Source: Trametopsis cervina
Lineage: Eukaryota; Basidiomycota; Agaricomycetes; Polyporales; Irpicaceae
Length of the DNA: 64,000 nucleotides
Reading direction: 5' to 3'
NCBI GenBank assembly: GCA_022385755.1
Contig: MU278361.1
Coordinates: forward strand, 225,186-289,185
This document shows, one piece after another, positions 46,935 to 59,159 of the stretch. Position 1 is the first letter of the stretch. Each line of letters starts with the position of its first letter. The notes beneath the pieces were generated by a model, which saw only the letters and a list, made by a program, of their open reading frames with translations, did no database searches and was not told the origin of the DNA. Position numbers and translations under genes: made by a program.

Positions 46935-48985
46935 CTTTTGGTCATGGAGCAGCTTAGGCTGACAAGACAGCTGATATCGAGGTATTTTCTGCACGGCATA
47001 GATGAACTCTTTCGCGTCTGCCTCGGGAGATTATATACGAGACGTGATGATATAGTAAGCGCCCTGCGATGACGTTTGGCGGCGTTGAGTTCATTCTCAA
47101 TTCTGGTCTGCGACGTACTCAAATGTTGAGCATTTCGTGTCACACTCTTGCGCCTCCCATAACTTGAAGTCTTCTTACTCAAACTTGCGAGTCGCTGCTA
47201 ACAGCATCCAGGATTTAACATACCGGCTTACTCCGTCCTCTACCCGAAGCTGGTCAGCCACTTGCAAAAGGCTCGGCTGTCAACCCCCTGCTCATCCAGT
47301 ATCGTAAGATCATTGTTATAGAGGCTGACCGCTGACAAGAACCACAGTCAGACATCTGGTGAGCCTCTTTACCCAAGCTTAGACTTGCCGATGGCGACAA
47401 CGCCAGCGCTGCCAGCCTCGTCCGCCTGCCACTTCATGCCATAAATACGACCGCCCTCCTCTCAGACATCCTCAGACCGCTTCTTCTCTCTCACCACCAG
47501 CATCCTCTCCTTCGATCCGCTTTCGTCTCTGTCTCTCAGCAAGTAAGCTCAGCGAGCCCTTGTCTATATGTTTTCGACAATCCACCCGTCATGGCACCTT
47601 GTCGACCATGGTTAACCATCACCATCGGCATGTACTACTCTCATCGCGTCGTCCGCTCATCGTCGACGCTGCACGGTCAACATGTACCTGCACCATAGTT
47701 AAACACTACTATCCACCAAGATATACATACCCAGTACAGTAATTCCTCCGCGATTTCGTCCCATCGTCCGGGCACCACGTCTCTCCAAAGCCTCATGAAG
47801 CACCGCACCAAGCACCGAAATGCCATCAAACAATATAGCAACTACAACGAGTCGACTTCAGCATCCTCCCGTCTTCCAAATGTGTCACCTCTTGGTACGT
47901 AACCTGAGGTTGGCCCACAGATGAATGGGACCGATATTCGAGCATTTCCGGACCTCCGACCCTGATCAAGTCGTAGCCTCTGGCGAGTCGTCTATTCCCC
48001 TTAGAAGATGTCTGCAAGTCCACTCTATGGACGTTTGTTGTTCATGGCGTTTCAGTGAGTGGCTTCCAGTATTACAAGCTTATGGCTGGCGGCTGACAAC
48101 CCTCTCTCAGACGTTTTGTGCTTTGCCTCGTTTAGTTCTTGGACTCGAACTAGGTTTCTTTGGCGACACTTCGGAACCCTGATACCTCTAGTTGTCGTTC
48201 ATGGACTACAACTCGTTGCCTTCAATATCCGAGGACCACCAACACGTCTGCATACATTCTGGCCACTGGTCTTGCACCGCAGAACTTGATACTCGCGAAC
48301 TCATTTTCTGCACCCTTGTCCTCTTCACTCTGGACATCTGCCGGCCTTCTGCATGCTACTGTTTACTCTTGGATACCTCAAGCAACGAAACGCATCCTCG
48401 CAACTAGAATATCTTTCTCTGGGCTTTACTCTATTGGCTTCTACTGTCTTATCCCGCCTTCGCTCTCCTTCGACATGGATACCCTCAAGTAACTTCAACT
48501 ATCTTACCTGCTACGCATACATCCACCGTTCTGAGTACATCATACCAACCCTCTTGGTCTACCATTGGCCCGACAAGCGTCCTGTCGGTCACACACTCGT
48601 TCATGTAAGCCTCATCACCTCTGCCACAAAACACAACTGACATCCATCCCCAGTCTTGGATTTAGTCAATCTTCGTCAACATCGACAACAACACGCTCTT
48701 CTCACAACACTGACTCAGGCAGTCATGAAAGCCATCGAAGCACGGGGACGCCGGTTCGTCCAGCTGCAGAATATGAAGAAGAGGGGAAGACGACCGGTAC
48801 AGTTCGTGTTGACGTTCGTCGTTGCAAGATCCGTGGGGGCGTTTTTGCCTTGGCGGGTGGGTAGACTTGTGCCGACGAATGTCAGTATGATTTTGGAATC
48901 TGGCCGCTTCTCAGTCTCGGGTCCTTATACGGGGAGGGCGAGAGGTAGCGACATGCGAGGCGGGAGGGTATTGGTGACGGGTCTC
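46935..48985. other. Region between the direct repeats; candidate decayed element or small gene
   Basis: 2.05 kb. It carries pyrimidine-rich promoter-like sequence (47400-47550), then several short open stretches with GT and AG sites (47823-48983), e.g. a low-complexity Ser/Thr-rich stretch around 48655-48860. The open stretches cannot be joined in one good frame without forcing. No reverse transcriptase, integrase or transposase motif is visible. Confidence 0.35.
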
Positions 48986-49099
48986 TGAGAGTTCGTCTGC
49001 GATATTTTATCTGCTTAGAATGTTTTTGTTATCTCGATATAGAGTCCCCGGATAGAATCCACTCCTTTTTCTTTTTCAACTTTTCGCTGTTCGTCGGCA
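48986..49099. repeat. 115-bp direct repeat, copy 2 (TG...CA ends)
   Basis: Second copy of the repeat at 46820-46934, same orientation, starting TGAGAGTTCG and ending TTCGTCGGCA, differing by short indels and substitutions. The sequence on its left side is purine-rich, as expected for a polypurine tract, but no clear target-site duplication was found outside the pair. Confidence 0.7.
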
Positions 49100-52000
49100 C
49101 TCGCCTAAACTGAGGTACTGTAGTAGCTGGGATCAAAATGCTGGGGGGGGGGGGGGGGTTGCTGCACAGAACTCAACAATCATTCGTGCTGAAGCAAGTG
49201 AGTAAAACTCCTCTTCCAAAGCCCAAATCACACATTCTCATGTTCGATATAAATGGGCAGACTGCGAGTATGTTTTGGATAACCCTCAATGGCTGACGGA
49301 TGGATACCACGGATTTACGCGAATGCTACGCCCTGCTTCACAGCGGCTTTTATTTCAGACTGGAAGAAACCCCTCCGCAGATGTATAGCATGGGCGAGTA
49401 GCATTCGCAAAATATATGCTGTTGGACGCATACATTGATGTGGCACTGAACATTCAGGGGCTCGCAGTGTTGTGTTTATACTGCCCTGTAACTCAAACTC
49501 AGGACCCTGCGTCTGTGTTCTCGCGATGCACTGACTCGCAGATACCCCCGACGGGCTGTGTCACGGAGTGCGTCCAAGGGGACGATGCACACCGAAGACC
49601 GACGCCATAGAAAGGGCTTGGGGGCATTATTTTATCCGCGGGGAATCAGACACCGCGAGGGCGAACCGGACAGCCGTCAGCACGGTGACGAGACCTCCGC
49701 GCAACATTTCACAGTCGGCTTGTACCTGATCACAAGATTGCAGGGACGATCGCAGTTAACTTGTCAATTGCGCGCCGCCAATTATTGAAGGTATGTTTTA
49801 GCGAAATATTACGGAGAGCATATGCTAATGCAGAGTCTCAGAGACATCGTATCCTTGATCAGTAATATCCAGAACGCGAAAGGTACTGCTCACTGAACAT
49901 CGTCTACGAAAGAATGTAATCAAGGGAAGGTACGACGGCCACGGCGGGCATAATGCTTTCCCAAAGAAATCGTAGCGGTTAGCTGCTTTGGAAGCACGGA
50001 CATGCACGCGTTTATGAGACCCACGATTTTTCGTGCAGCTAGCTCAATCTGTGCAGCCATGGTCTACAATCTCTATCGAACGCATAACCTTCTCCGCAAA
50101 TCTTTAGGTAACACTCTTCGCCTTCCCCTCCTCTCCGCTCTGCTCACACCCAGGTTAAATACGCACCAAGTTTTTGCAGGCGCCATCTCCCGCCTTGTAA
50201 CGGCTCAATCTCAACGGAATAGAAGGAGTTTGACACCAGACGTCCACCGCAAAGCAAAGTTTGAAGTTTGTGTCAGCCGTGCGGACTTATGGGTCCCACC
50301 GTACACCCCGACCTTCTCCTCGTTCTTCTGCACCATGCAACTCGACACGTTGTGTTCCCTCCGCAGGGAAAGCCGCACCGACCATTGACCCCTCGATCCC
50401 AGTTCTCCCCTATTATTCGCGCGGGCGGTTTGCACTCGCGTGCGTGGGCGTGCGTCCGTTGCTCATGTTGGTATTGTACTGCATCCCGCCGATTTCCCCC
50501 CTGTGCACCCTTTCCCAAGGTGTCCTCCTCATATCTCGGACGACCAAGTATTCTAGGGCGCAGACCTCGGTCTCTAACCCTCCATACCGAAGAAGAGACA
50601 AGACAAAACAAAAGATGATATTCTTGTGGCAGTAAGTACAAGCTATCTCTCGATCCAGAAATGATATCGGAGGCTTGCTCGTCCCGAGTGTACAAGCATA
50701 TACATGCACCCCTAAAAGACGAACGGAATATGGACGCTCGAGAGTCCCGCTCGTGTGTATTCAGCATCGCCCACAACCCCACACGGCACATCTCTCGCCC
50801 TGACAAGCCCTCCACGATGGCATAGACAGTGTCCAACAAGAAGTCTGTGTCCACAGAAAACGGTGACTGGCCGCACAAAACAAGACTCCCCGAGTGGCTC
50901 GATGAATCTGGGAGCGCACTGAGAGACGGAGCGCGCGGTCAACCAGTCGGCTCCGCGTGCAAGATGAATTCACCACAGGCTGGTACTGCTGCAGAACTGA
51001 AGGAGGAAGTACGCATGCGTTTGGATAAAGAAGAACCATACGGCGGCGAACCTTGCGTGCGCGTCTGCGGCGGGGATATGGCTGGATGGTGTGGGTCAGG
51101 GTCTGGATACGTGGATGCATTGGAAGGTTACGAGTGGGAGCAGAGAGCAGCGAGCGCCATTCGTCGAGTCAAACGGCGGGTGACGCCGTCGGACATGATT
51201 GGTGTTATCCTTGCACGCAGAAATAAAGCCGTTCGCCAGTTGTCGCGGTGTGATTGCAGTCGGCACCAATAGCTCTCGCATGCGCGTCGGGACCGTCGCC
51301 CGCAGAGCACACGCGCGTGGCGGCTTCTAGAGCGTATACCGTAAGCGCGTCCATATGTCCGTCCTAGCGTCCGAAGCGCACCTATTGTCCCCAGCCAAAC
51401 ACCAGTGCGCGAACAGTGAGCTGCATTGCACAAACGAAGCGCATCGAACGAACGACGAATGAGTTGATAACCGCCGTCGCGCCACACATGTCGCAGCGGA
51501 CCCGGGTGCTGGGTCGCTTGTCTGAACGTTAAAAGGCAATCGGCGGCAACGATGTGCTGTGGCGCGCCTCCGAGACGCCGTGCGATTGTGTTGGAGGCGT
51601 TGGCCAGCACAGCGCGAGACGCAACCCGTTTTGTGTTGTATTTTGTTCACATCCAAGTTGTGTGGTGCGTGGGTGAAAGCGCACTATGAATAGCACGCAC
51701 GCCGAGCGTGCGCGGGACACGTTCATCCAACGAGCTCGCCCGCATTCGTCCCAGATACGTGCGATTCGCGCCGAATTCTTATCTTATCTCCTGCGTATTT
51801 TCTGTTCTGTATGTGGGTAAGTACCCCGGGCTGGGGGAGCCTCATCTTGGCGGGGCCGGCGACAGGAAACCTAAAATGCAAACGGGCGAACAGGGGCCGA
51901 GGCGTGATGGTGGATGGATGATGGAATGGAATTACTGTAGGGCGACTGTTGGGCACAGCGGCCGACGATCACGCCTTCGATGTTCTGAGAAGCGGCGTGC

Positions 52001-53627
52001 CAACGTGCTGCACCTGTTCGGCGTCGTTAATAGGAAGACGAGGACCCGATTGTGTGCCATCTGCGCGAAGCACGCCACGCATGTGCATCGTCCTGCGCTG
52101 ACGTCGACTGTCTGTCAGATATCACAGTACGGTGACGGTAAGGAATACGAATGGTGTTTGCCGGAGAACAAAGAAAAGATCAAATTGTTGCGCACCTGTC
52201 TTGTTTGTTTGTCTCGCTGTCCAGCACCCGGTTCTGCCTCATCGCTGCGACGCATACTCAGCAGAATCTGCGGAGGCACAGCGTTGAGCCCCAACGCACC
52301 GCTACAACAGAAATCCTCCATCCTTTGGGGGGCCGACCGCGGTTATTCTGCCCCTGCCTGTGCCACAGGAGCTGCACATATTGATCCCGCGCAGCACAGC
52401 ACAATGCAATGTAATGTATCAGCTCGTACGCAGTATGCACCAACGCAGTTCTTCCAAGCGTACCTAACACGCACGCACGGCTCTCCCCGCGCCAGCACAG
52501 TCCAGTTCATGTGCATTCCTGATTGCTCAGAGCAGAGCAGCCAGAAGACGAAGCGAAGCGTGCGCCCGTCCATCGTTGGCAGGGGGGGATCGGGTCTAGC
52601 GTCGCCACGGTGATATCGGAACACCCGGTGCCCGTCGCAAAGGTAGCTTGCTCAGGCCTGTAGGAGCACTGCAGATCGTCGCTATCTATCTGGAAGGTGG
52701 GACGGACGTGCGATTCGATCAGCTCCTGTATGCTATGAGATGAGAGCGGGGGATGTGTGATGGGTAAGGAGGCTTGGGCGGTGAGATTGGTTCTCCCGGG
52801 TCCGGCCTCCTGTGTCCGAGTCCTGAGTCTGAGCCTGGGTGTATGCGCTGTGTTGTGCCACATCACATCTCGGACGGTGTACTGGACGGACAACGTACGT
52901 GTCTCTTCTCTTCAGATGGATGTGGCCTCGCTGGTATACTGATTTTGATTTTGAAGTAAGTTGATCAGTGGAAGGCAGGGCATCCGGTCAACTTGGTCCA
53001 TCTTCCGGACACCACTGAATACGCCCGAGGGGACATTTGTCTGACACTGCTTAAGCTGTGCGGCCTAGCAATGTGCGCGTATAACCCAGGTGAGTTGTAT
53101 ACGACGCGGCCACCTTCATCCATTTGCGCGCTCGACATAGACAAGGACACTACGAAAAAGTTTCAACATTCAAAACCGCAAAGAGCAAAGCAGAAAAACT
53201 AGGAACCCCGCGCGGAGAATCGCTGCATCTTCGTCGGACCCTTCTCCCCTTCCCCTTCGTGCCTTCTAACTTAAGTCGCGCGGGGTCATTGTCCCTGTCG
53301 CCAGCAAGTTCTTTGTTCTGGGCGCACCTCCCGAGTCGAACCGCGCAGAACTGTGGGGGATCTGCGTCGCGGTCAATAACTGAGACTGGATGCACGATCG
53401 GTGGTTCCTGTCCGAGGTCGGTGGCTCTCTTAAGAACGGCGTTACACGTGCCTGTGCGTGCTGTAAGCGGTGTGGGCTGGGCCTCGCCTCGGGGTCGGTG
53501 TTCGGTGTGCGCGACGCGTAGACCGGCACAACGCGTTGTGTTTTGTGGTCGCTCAACAAAGTTGACGGTCTGCGCGACGCCCGCCTCACCTCAAGAATAA
53601 CTCCCCAAGAAATGCGCAGCAAGCAAC
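49100..53627. other. Gene-poor sequence with a 16-G run
   Basis: 4.5 kb with no recognised gene. A homopolymer of 16 G sits at 49143-49158. Open frames up to about 300 codons on both strands (e.g. 51708-52613) overlap with others, contain no known motif, and have the scattered composition of chance frames in GC-rich DNA. Confidence 0.5.
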
Positions 53628-53699
53628 ACACTGATGGTGAAGCGGTTATCATGCTTGCCTTCCAAGCAAGCGGCAGGGGTTCGACTCCCCTTCAGTGTA
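53628..53699 (+). tRNA. tRNA-Gly (anticodon UCC), intronless
   Basis: A full cloverleaf folds by hand: acceptor stem ACACTGA pairs with TCAGTGT; D-stem GTGA/TCAT; anticodon stem CTTGC/GCAAG around the loop CTTCCAA (anticodon TCC); T-stem AGGGG/CCCCT around loop TTCGACT; discriminator A. No intron and no encoded CCA. It decodes GGA and GGG glycine codons. The box B segment GGTTCGACTCC is present. It stands isolated in the gene-poor region; a T-run (ttgcttttttgcc) follows about 30 bases after, consistent with RNA polymerase III termination. Confidence 0.93.
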
Positions 53700-53729
53700 C
53701 TAGCCAGCTTGTGTATAGCTTGTGAATTG

Positions 53730-53736
53730 CTTTTTT
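53730..53736 (+). terminator. Candidate RNA polymerase III terminator of tRNA-Gly
   Basis: A T-run (TTTTTT) about 30 bases downstream of the tRNA end. Position fits a Pol III terminator; the coordinate is approximate. Confidence 0.4.
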
Positions 53737-53893
53737 GCCGCTTCCTGTTCCGTTTCCACTTCTCCCCGTTCATCGTACCGCGCCTCGCTCGCTTCTTCTT
53801 CCGTGATGTCCGTTTGAATAAGGAGCGGGGGAGGGGGAGGGAGCGCGCGAGATCTGCGACGGGATCGCATTTTTGCAAGCAGAGCGGGGATGT

Positions 53894-53921
53894 GGGGGCG
53901 GGGGCGGGGGCGGGGGCGGGG
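53894..53921 (+). repeat. GGGGGC x4 tract, predicted G-quadruplex
   Basis: Four GGGGGC units followed by GGGG, i.e. five G-runs of at least four separated by single C bases, a very strong intramolecular G-quadruplex pattern. It lies within 200 bases of the tRNA-Gly gene. Function unknown. Confidence 0.8.
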
Positions 53922-56900
53922 AGTGCTTGGCGCTGCGGGGAGAACGGGCGCGCACGGTCTGGGGAAGGGGGTTCGGACATGACATGACCATGACATGGCG
54001 ACACGGCGACAGTTGGAAGTTGTGTCCATGTCCATGTCATGTCCGAGGCGAGACGGACTATGCGGGCTGAGATGATGTGAGGGAGATGGAGATGCGAGAA
54101 TGCAAGAGCCGAGCCGGGCGGGAGGATCATCCTCATCCTCATCCTCATCTTATCGTTCCGCGCTGCGCAGCGACTGCGATTGCGATTGGGATTGTGAGTC
54201 GCCGATGATTGCTATGCAGCTGCACCACAGAATACGGAATACCAGCCAGCCACAAACACGAACACCAACCCAAAAACAACAAAGACAGTTACCGCCCGCC
54301 TCCATTCTCCGTCCTCCAACTCCTGAATTACACAACACCATCACAGCGCGCGTCGAATTTGAAGCTACACCAAACCAGTGGCGGTGAGCTTTACCATACC
54401 ATACCGTACGCACCAAACCAAACGAGCGGCGGTGCCAGTGGCGCCGCCCGATCGCGTTTGCCAGGCGGCCGCGGTTCGCTAGCGTCAGCGTCGCTGCCAA
54501 CCGCATTCGGCGGCGTAGCCTTGGTTCGGTTGGGTTGAGTTGGTGATGGGGTGGTAGCGGATCAGCGGTTTAACCTCGCGCTGTGAGGTGAGTGAGGGGT
54601 TGACGTTGTCGTTGTCGTGTCTGTAATGCGATATTCACCGTATACAAAAACGGATGTATGTACACCACGTCCAGCTCAAGACCACCGCTACAGCTACGCA
54701 AAATGCGTCCTCCCTTGCGCTCCTCGGACTCACCCTCCGCGCGTCCACACCGACTCGGACGACAAACATCACCCCCATCAGCGATCGAGGCGGGATCGGG
54801 AGAAGAGCGCCCCCGCACTAAGGCTAAAGCCAAACGCTAAGCCAGGCGTAACGGTCGCTTCGGGTTCGGGTCTGATTTTTTGGTTGGCGGGTGGGGGATT
54901 TTGATTTGCGTGTTTGGTGAGGGAGATTTTGGTTCCGGGGTTACGTTTGGGGTGCGTATGCGGGGGATTGGATTTGGGAGGAAGCGGTTGTGTGTGCGGG
55001 TTGTGGATGAGACGATGCGCAGTGGACTGACGTCGTACCCAATGTTTATTCTTCCGTTATCTGCTACGCACTATGCACCGTAATTCAATGCGTCCTCATT
55101 CGCGCGTCCATCATCCAACCAATAAGATCGTCCGCGTCTGCCTGTCGGCTTTAACGGCCGCCCTTGTGTCGTGTCAAAGCTCAACGAACCACTGAATCTA
55201 GAACACAGAACAAGGACAGGACAGGACAATGGGGGAGGCTTTGCAGGCACTGTACCCCTCCCCACTCATTGGCACGTTCGCCGTCCATCAGAGAAACACC
55301 AACATCGACGTCGACGTCGAAAACCCTGACCGAGATTGGCATTGGCAGCTCGTACATGTTTACATTACATACGCGCGACGTACAACAACATCCAAACAAA
55401 CAGACGGATGCACAGACGGATGCATCTCATCTGCGTACCCCTGTCCTAGCGAAGCCCGTCGTTTGCAGACCTTCATGAAACACGAACGAGAACGGAGCAT
55501 GCACCGTTGTCGTCTCGCTCACCCCGCGCGCCTCGGAGAATCCATATGCAACGACGAGGCCGAGGACGAGGGCGGACTCAGAAGCATACACACAGTTCCC
55601 GCACAACAGCGCCCACACCCCGCCTTTTCCCCGCACCACGCGAGAAGCCCATCGCCCATCGCCCGCCGCCGATCGTTCTACGTTCTACGTTCGCGCGTTC
55701 CTGCATGCAGCCCTGTTTGCGCACCACCGCGCCCCTTGCCCTGCGAGAAGCGAGAAGCGCGAGGCTCCACCGCCCTGCGCCAGAAGCACACTCAAGTACT
55801 GTTAGATCATATGTACGTCACGATTAAATGTAACAGTACAATAAATTGATGAGGGACGGGACGGGACGTGATTGGGTGGTTCGTTCATTGGCTCGTTGTA
55901 ATTGGTTGTTTCGGGTGGTGGTGAGACAGACACACCCTGTGAATGGACAGTCCAGATCAAAACGGTCTGTCAATGGTTAATGGGCAGTGGACAATGGGGC
56001 GTGTGCGATTGGCCCTGGATGGCAGGTTGGGTGTTTGTGGGGAGGGACGAGGGGGAGACGTCGGGACCGAGGGCTGATGGAAAGGTTGGAAAGCTGAAGG
56101 GCGAGGTGCGGGGGCGGCTCAGGGATCGGCTTTTCTGCGATCTTTCTTTTCGTTCTTTTCTCGGTTTTGTGGGCGGACGGGACATCGTACGATTACTGTA
56201 CTGCAGGATACAGTGCAGCACGGCGCATCCGAGAGGCAGAACGTCCATCCAGCCCCGTCCACGATCGTACGAGCCGCCGCGTTCCAAGTTGTAGTGCGTC
56301 CGGTTTTCAGATTTGATAATTTAACCTCTAGCCTCAGAGTTTCGCAAGGGAGCCTTGCGTCGCCCTGCCGACCGGAGCCTGCTGCTGCACTTACAGTATG
56401 CGGGATCCGGGTCCAAAGCGTGCATCGCGGAGACATCACAGATACAGTACTTAGCCTTCGCCGCAACACGCGTCGTGCTCGCTGTCATCAGTGAAATCGA
56501 CCGCAAGCTTTGCCCGACGAAGAGCGGGGTAGAGGCTGTCGGACGTCGATGCGCATGGTACGCACACCACACGGAAGCAGAGTGTAGTCCAGAAAACGCA
56601 TCGTTGACGCAGAAACGCGTACGCGTATGCAAGAGGAGGAGGTCCCGCCCTCCCCGGACCCGTCATCAGCATCACGCCTCGCAAATCAACCTCATTTTAG
56701 CCCCGCATGCTCACATTACCCCGCATCCCGATCCCCTCGATTTCCTTTGATTTGCCTTGCTTTCGTCCGCGATTGGGGATTTTGCGCGTCGCGGTTGGCT
56801 GGCTGGTTGGTCGGCTCATCCGTTCATCACCCTCACAACCTGCGCCTGCGGGCGCGGTTGGTTGGGTGGTCTGCACCCGCGGCGCCAAGCCCTTTGTGTG

Positions 56901-59159
56901 TTTTACAACGCTTTCCGCATCCGGGTTCTGAGCTGTCTGAACGCACATTACTTATCAGATTTGGACGGTCGGACGACGGGCGGATAGACGGGCGGGATCG
57001 AGTGCGTCCGTGCGTTGCGTTGCTGTGCTGTATCTTGTATCTGTGTATCTTGTATCTCTGACTCGAACGCACGGTCTAGAGTTCTGGCTAGAGGGAGGGG
57101 GCGTTGCGGTGCGCGAGTTGTGGATGTTTGGATGAGCCGGCGGGGGTGTTTGTGCTAGCCTCATGTACAATAAGCATCAACGGGATCGGAGGCGGAGCTC
57201 ATTGACAGAGGGGCTGGTGCGGTCGATATGCTGTTTCTGTCGTTGCAACGCCGTTCGCGGGTAAATCAATCCCTTGTGCAATTAACGGGCTGTTGTGCTT
57301 TTGGATATGGTGTTTATTGTACGATGTACGGTACTGTACTGTAGAAACTTCGAAGTGGATGCGTACGTACGTACGTGCGCAGATATCAGGGTGGCAGAAC
57401 CCAGAATATTAATGCAAGATGACAGCGACGGTGGTCCGCGGAGGAGCCGGGCGGACCGGGGAGAGATAACTTGACGGGGTCTTCTACGTTATATGACACT
57501 CACTGCATCGTATATCGTATACCCGCATGAATGCACATCATCGATGGTTCGATGCCCATACGTACGCGTGCGCCTGAACACGTCCTCTCAGCCCCAGATC
57601 TCGCAGAGCTGGTGCGGTAACGGTCCTACGTTCGCGTTCGCGTACGTAACGACGTTCGACAATTGGGAATCGCGAATCGAGATACGAAGAGCGAGAAGGG
57701 GGAGAAGGAGGAGGAGGGGGTGGTCCGCGGCGCTAGCGTAGGGGATGTGTGGGAGCCAGAGACCTGTATGCGTCGTGCGCACGCGAGATGAAGGAAGCGG
57801 CGGGTGCGCGAATCAGAGGGATGCTAGTGGTGGTGGAGCTGGTGCTGTAATGTCGGGCTCAGGACGTCGAAGAGGCGTTTGGGGGCGATGAGATGGCTGG
57901 TGGCCGCGATCTGCCTGTGTCGTGGATGATAATGAGGATGGTGATGATGAGATGCGATGATGTGCGGGTGCCCGCGGGGGGCTGAAATTGAGTGATAGGG
58001 TGAATGTATAGGACGGCAGAGAGTGTACTCACGCTGGAACGGTGGACTGTACGTATCGCGGGAATGGCGAGCGGATTGGCTGGGGGCGGAAGAGCAGGGG
58101 TGTGGTACACACAGAGATTGCGGATGGGTAGATGGGACGTACGTCATGTGCAGAGAGATGCTGGAGATGAACCGTTGGATAATGCGTTTTCTAAATGGAT
58201 TGTTGTGTAGATTGTCCGCGGAGGGGAGGTTGCTGCTGTCTGGCGTGAGGCTGCGGTGAGAGGATGAGACCCCCAGTGGGATTGGGCAGAGAGGGGCGAG
58301 TGCTGGGACAGTGGACAGACGCATGTGGACGGACGAGTGGGGAAGATCAGGCGTGTCATATCAGACTGCGAGAAGGCACACACTGTATCTGCCCGGCCTG
58401 TCACGTAAGGCCACTCCACCGTCGAATCCCGTTCGTCCACCGATGCCGCGAGTCAGAGCGGTGAGCTGCACGACGTGGAGGGGGATGTGCTGCGTTGTGC
58501 GGGATGTTTGTCGTCGCTGTGCTCTGGCGGGGACGGCGGCAGCGAGGGGACTGAGACGATAATCGTACGTGAAACGGCGACGACGTCATCACGCGCACGG
58601 ACGGACCACGGCGTCGCAAAAGCAGCGACCGCGACAGATGGCCAGTGTGCGTCCTGCAGCCCGCCCTCTGCACCCGTTCGTGTCGAGCACACGTCTAGCA
58701 GGCTGCAGTTGCGCTAAGACACCCGCCGGGACTGCTGCTGCTCGTGGTCTTTGGAGGCTGCGTGCTGTTGATGGCGGCGGGCGAGTGCCGGGAGCAGAGT
58801 GATGGGCTTGTTTGGGGCTGTTGTGGAACCATTGTGGGGTATTTGTCCTCGATCGAAGCAATCAGTGGGCGACCCGAAAGAGTGGAAACGCGGGGGAAAC
58901 GAAGGCAGGGGAACAGAATGCCTCCAGCCACCCCCCTCTTTCCTTTCCAGGCACACTCCCCGGCCACCCGGCCCAACGCCCAATCCGGCAGGCGGTCATC
59001 TCCCCTTCAATTACTTTACTTACCTCACTGCCATCGACGCCTCCATCGCCAATCGTCCATCCTCCTCCTCCTTGCCATTAGCCCTCCTCACCATCTCTTT
59101 CCTCCACCACCACCACTACCACCGTCAATCACACACAAAATCCGCTCACGTCGTTCCCA
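53922..59159. other. Gene-poor sequence upstream of the bHLH gene
   Basis: 5.2 kb. GC-rich, with simple-sequence patches such as a palindromic ACGTACGTACGTACGT run near 57365 and a CATCCTCATCC repeat near 54130. The last few hundred bases are pyrimidine-rich and presumably form the promoter and leader of the bHLH gene. No gene recognised. Confidence 0.5.

Noticed and set aside
51708..52613. 301-codon plus-strand frame in the gene-poor region
   Set aside because: High Arg/Ser/Cys content, no domain, overlaps minus-strand frames of similar quality; looks like a chance frame.
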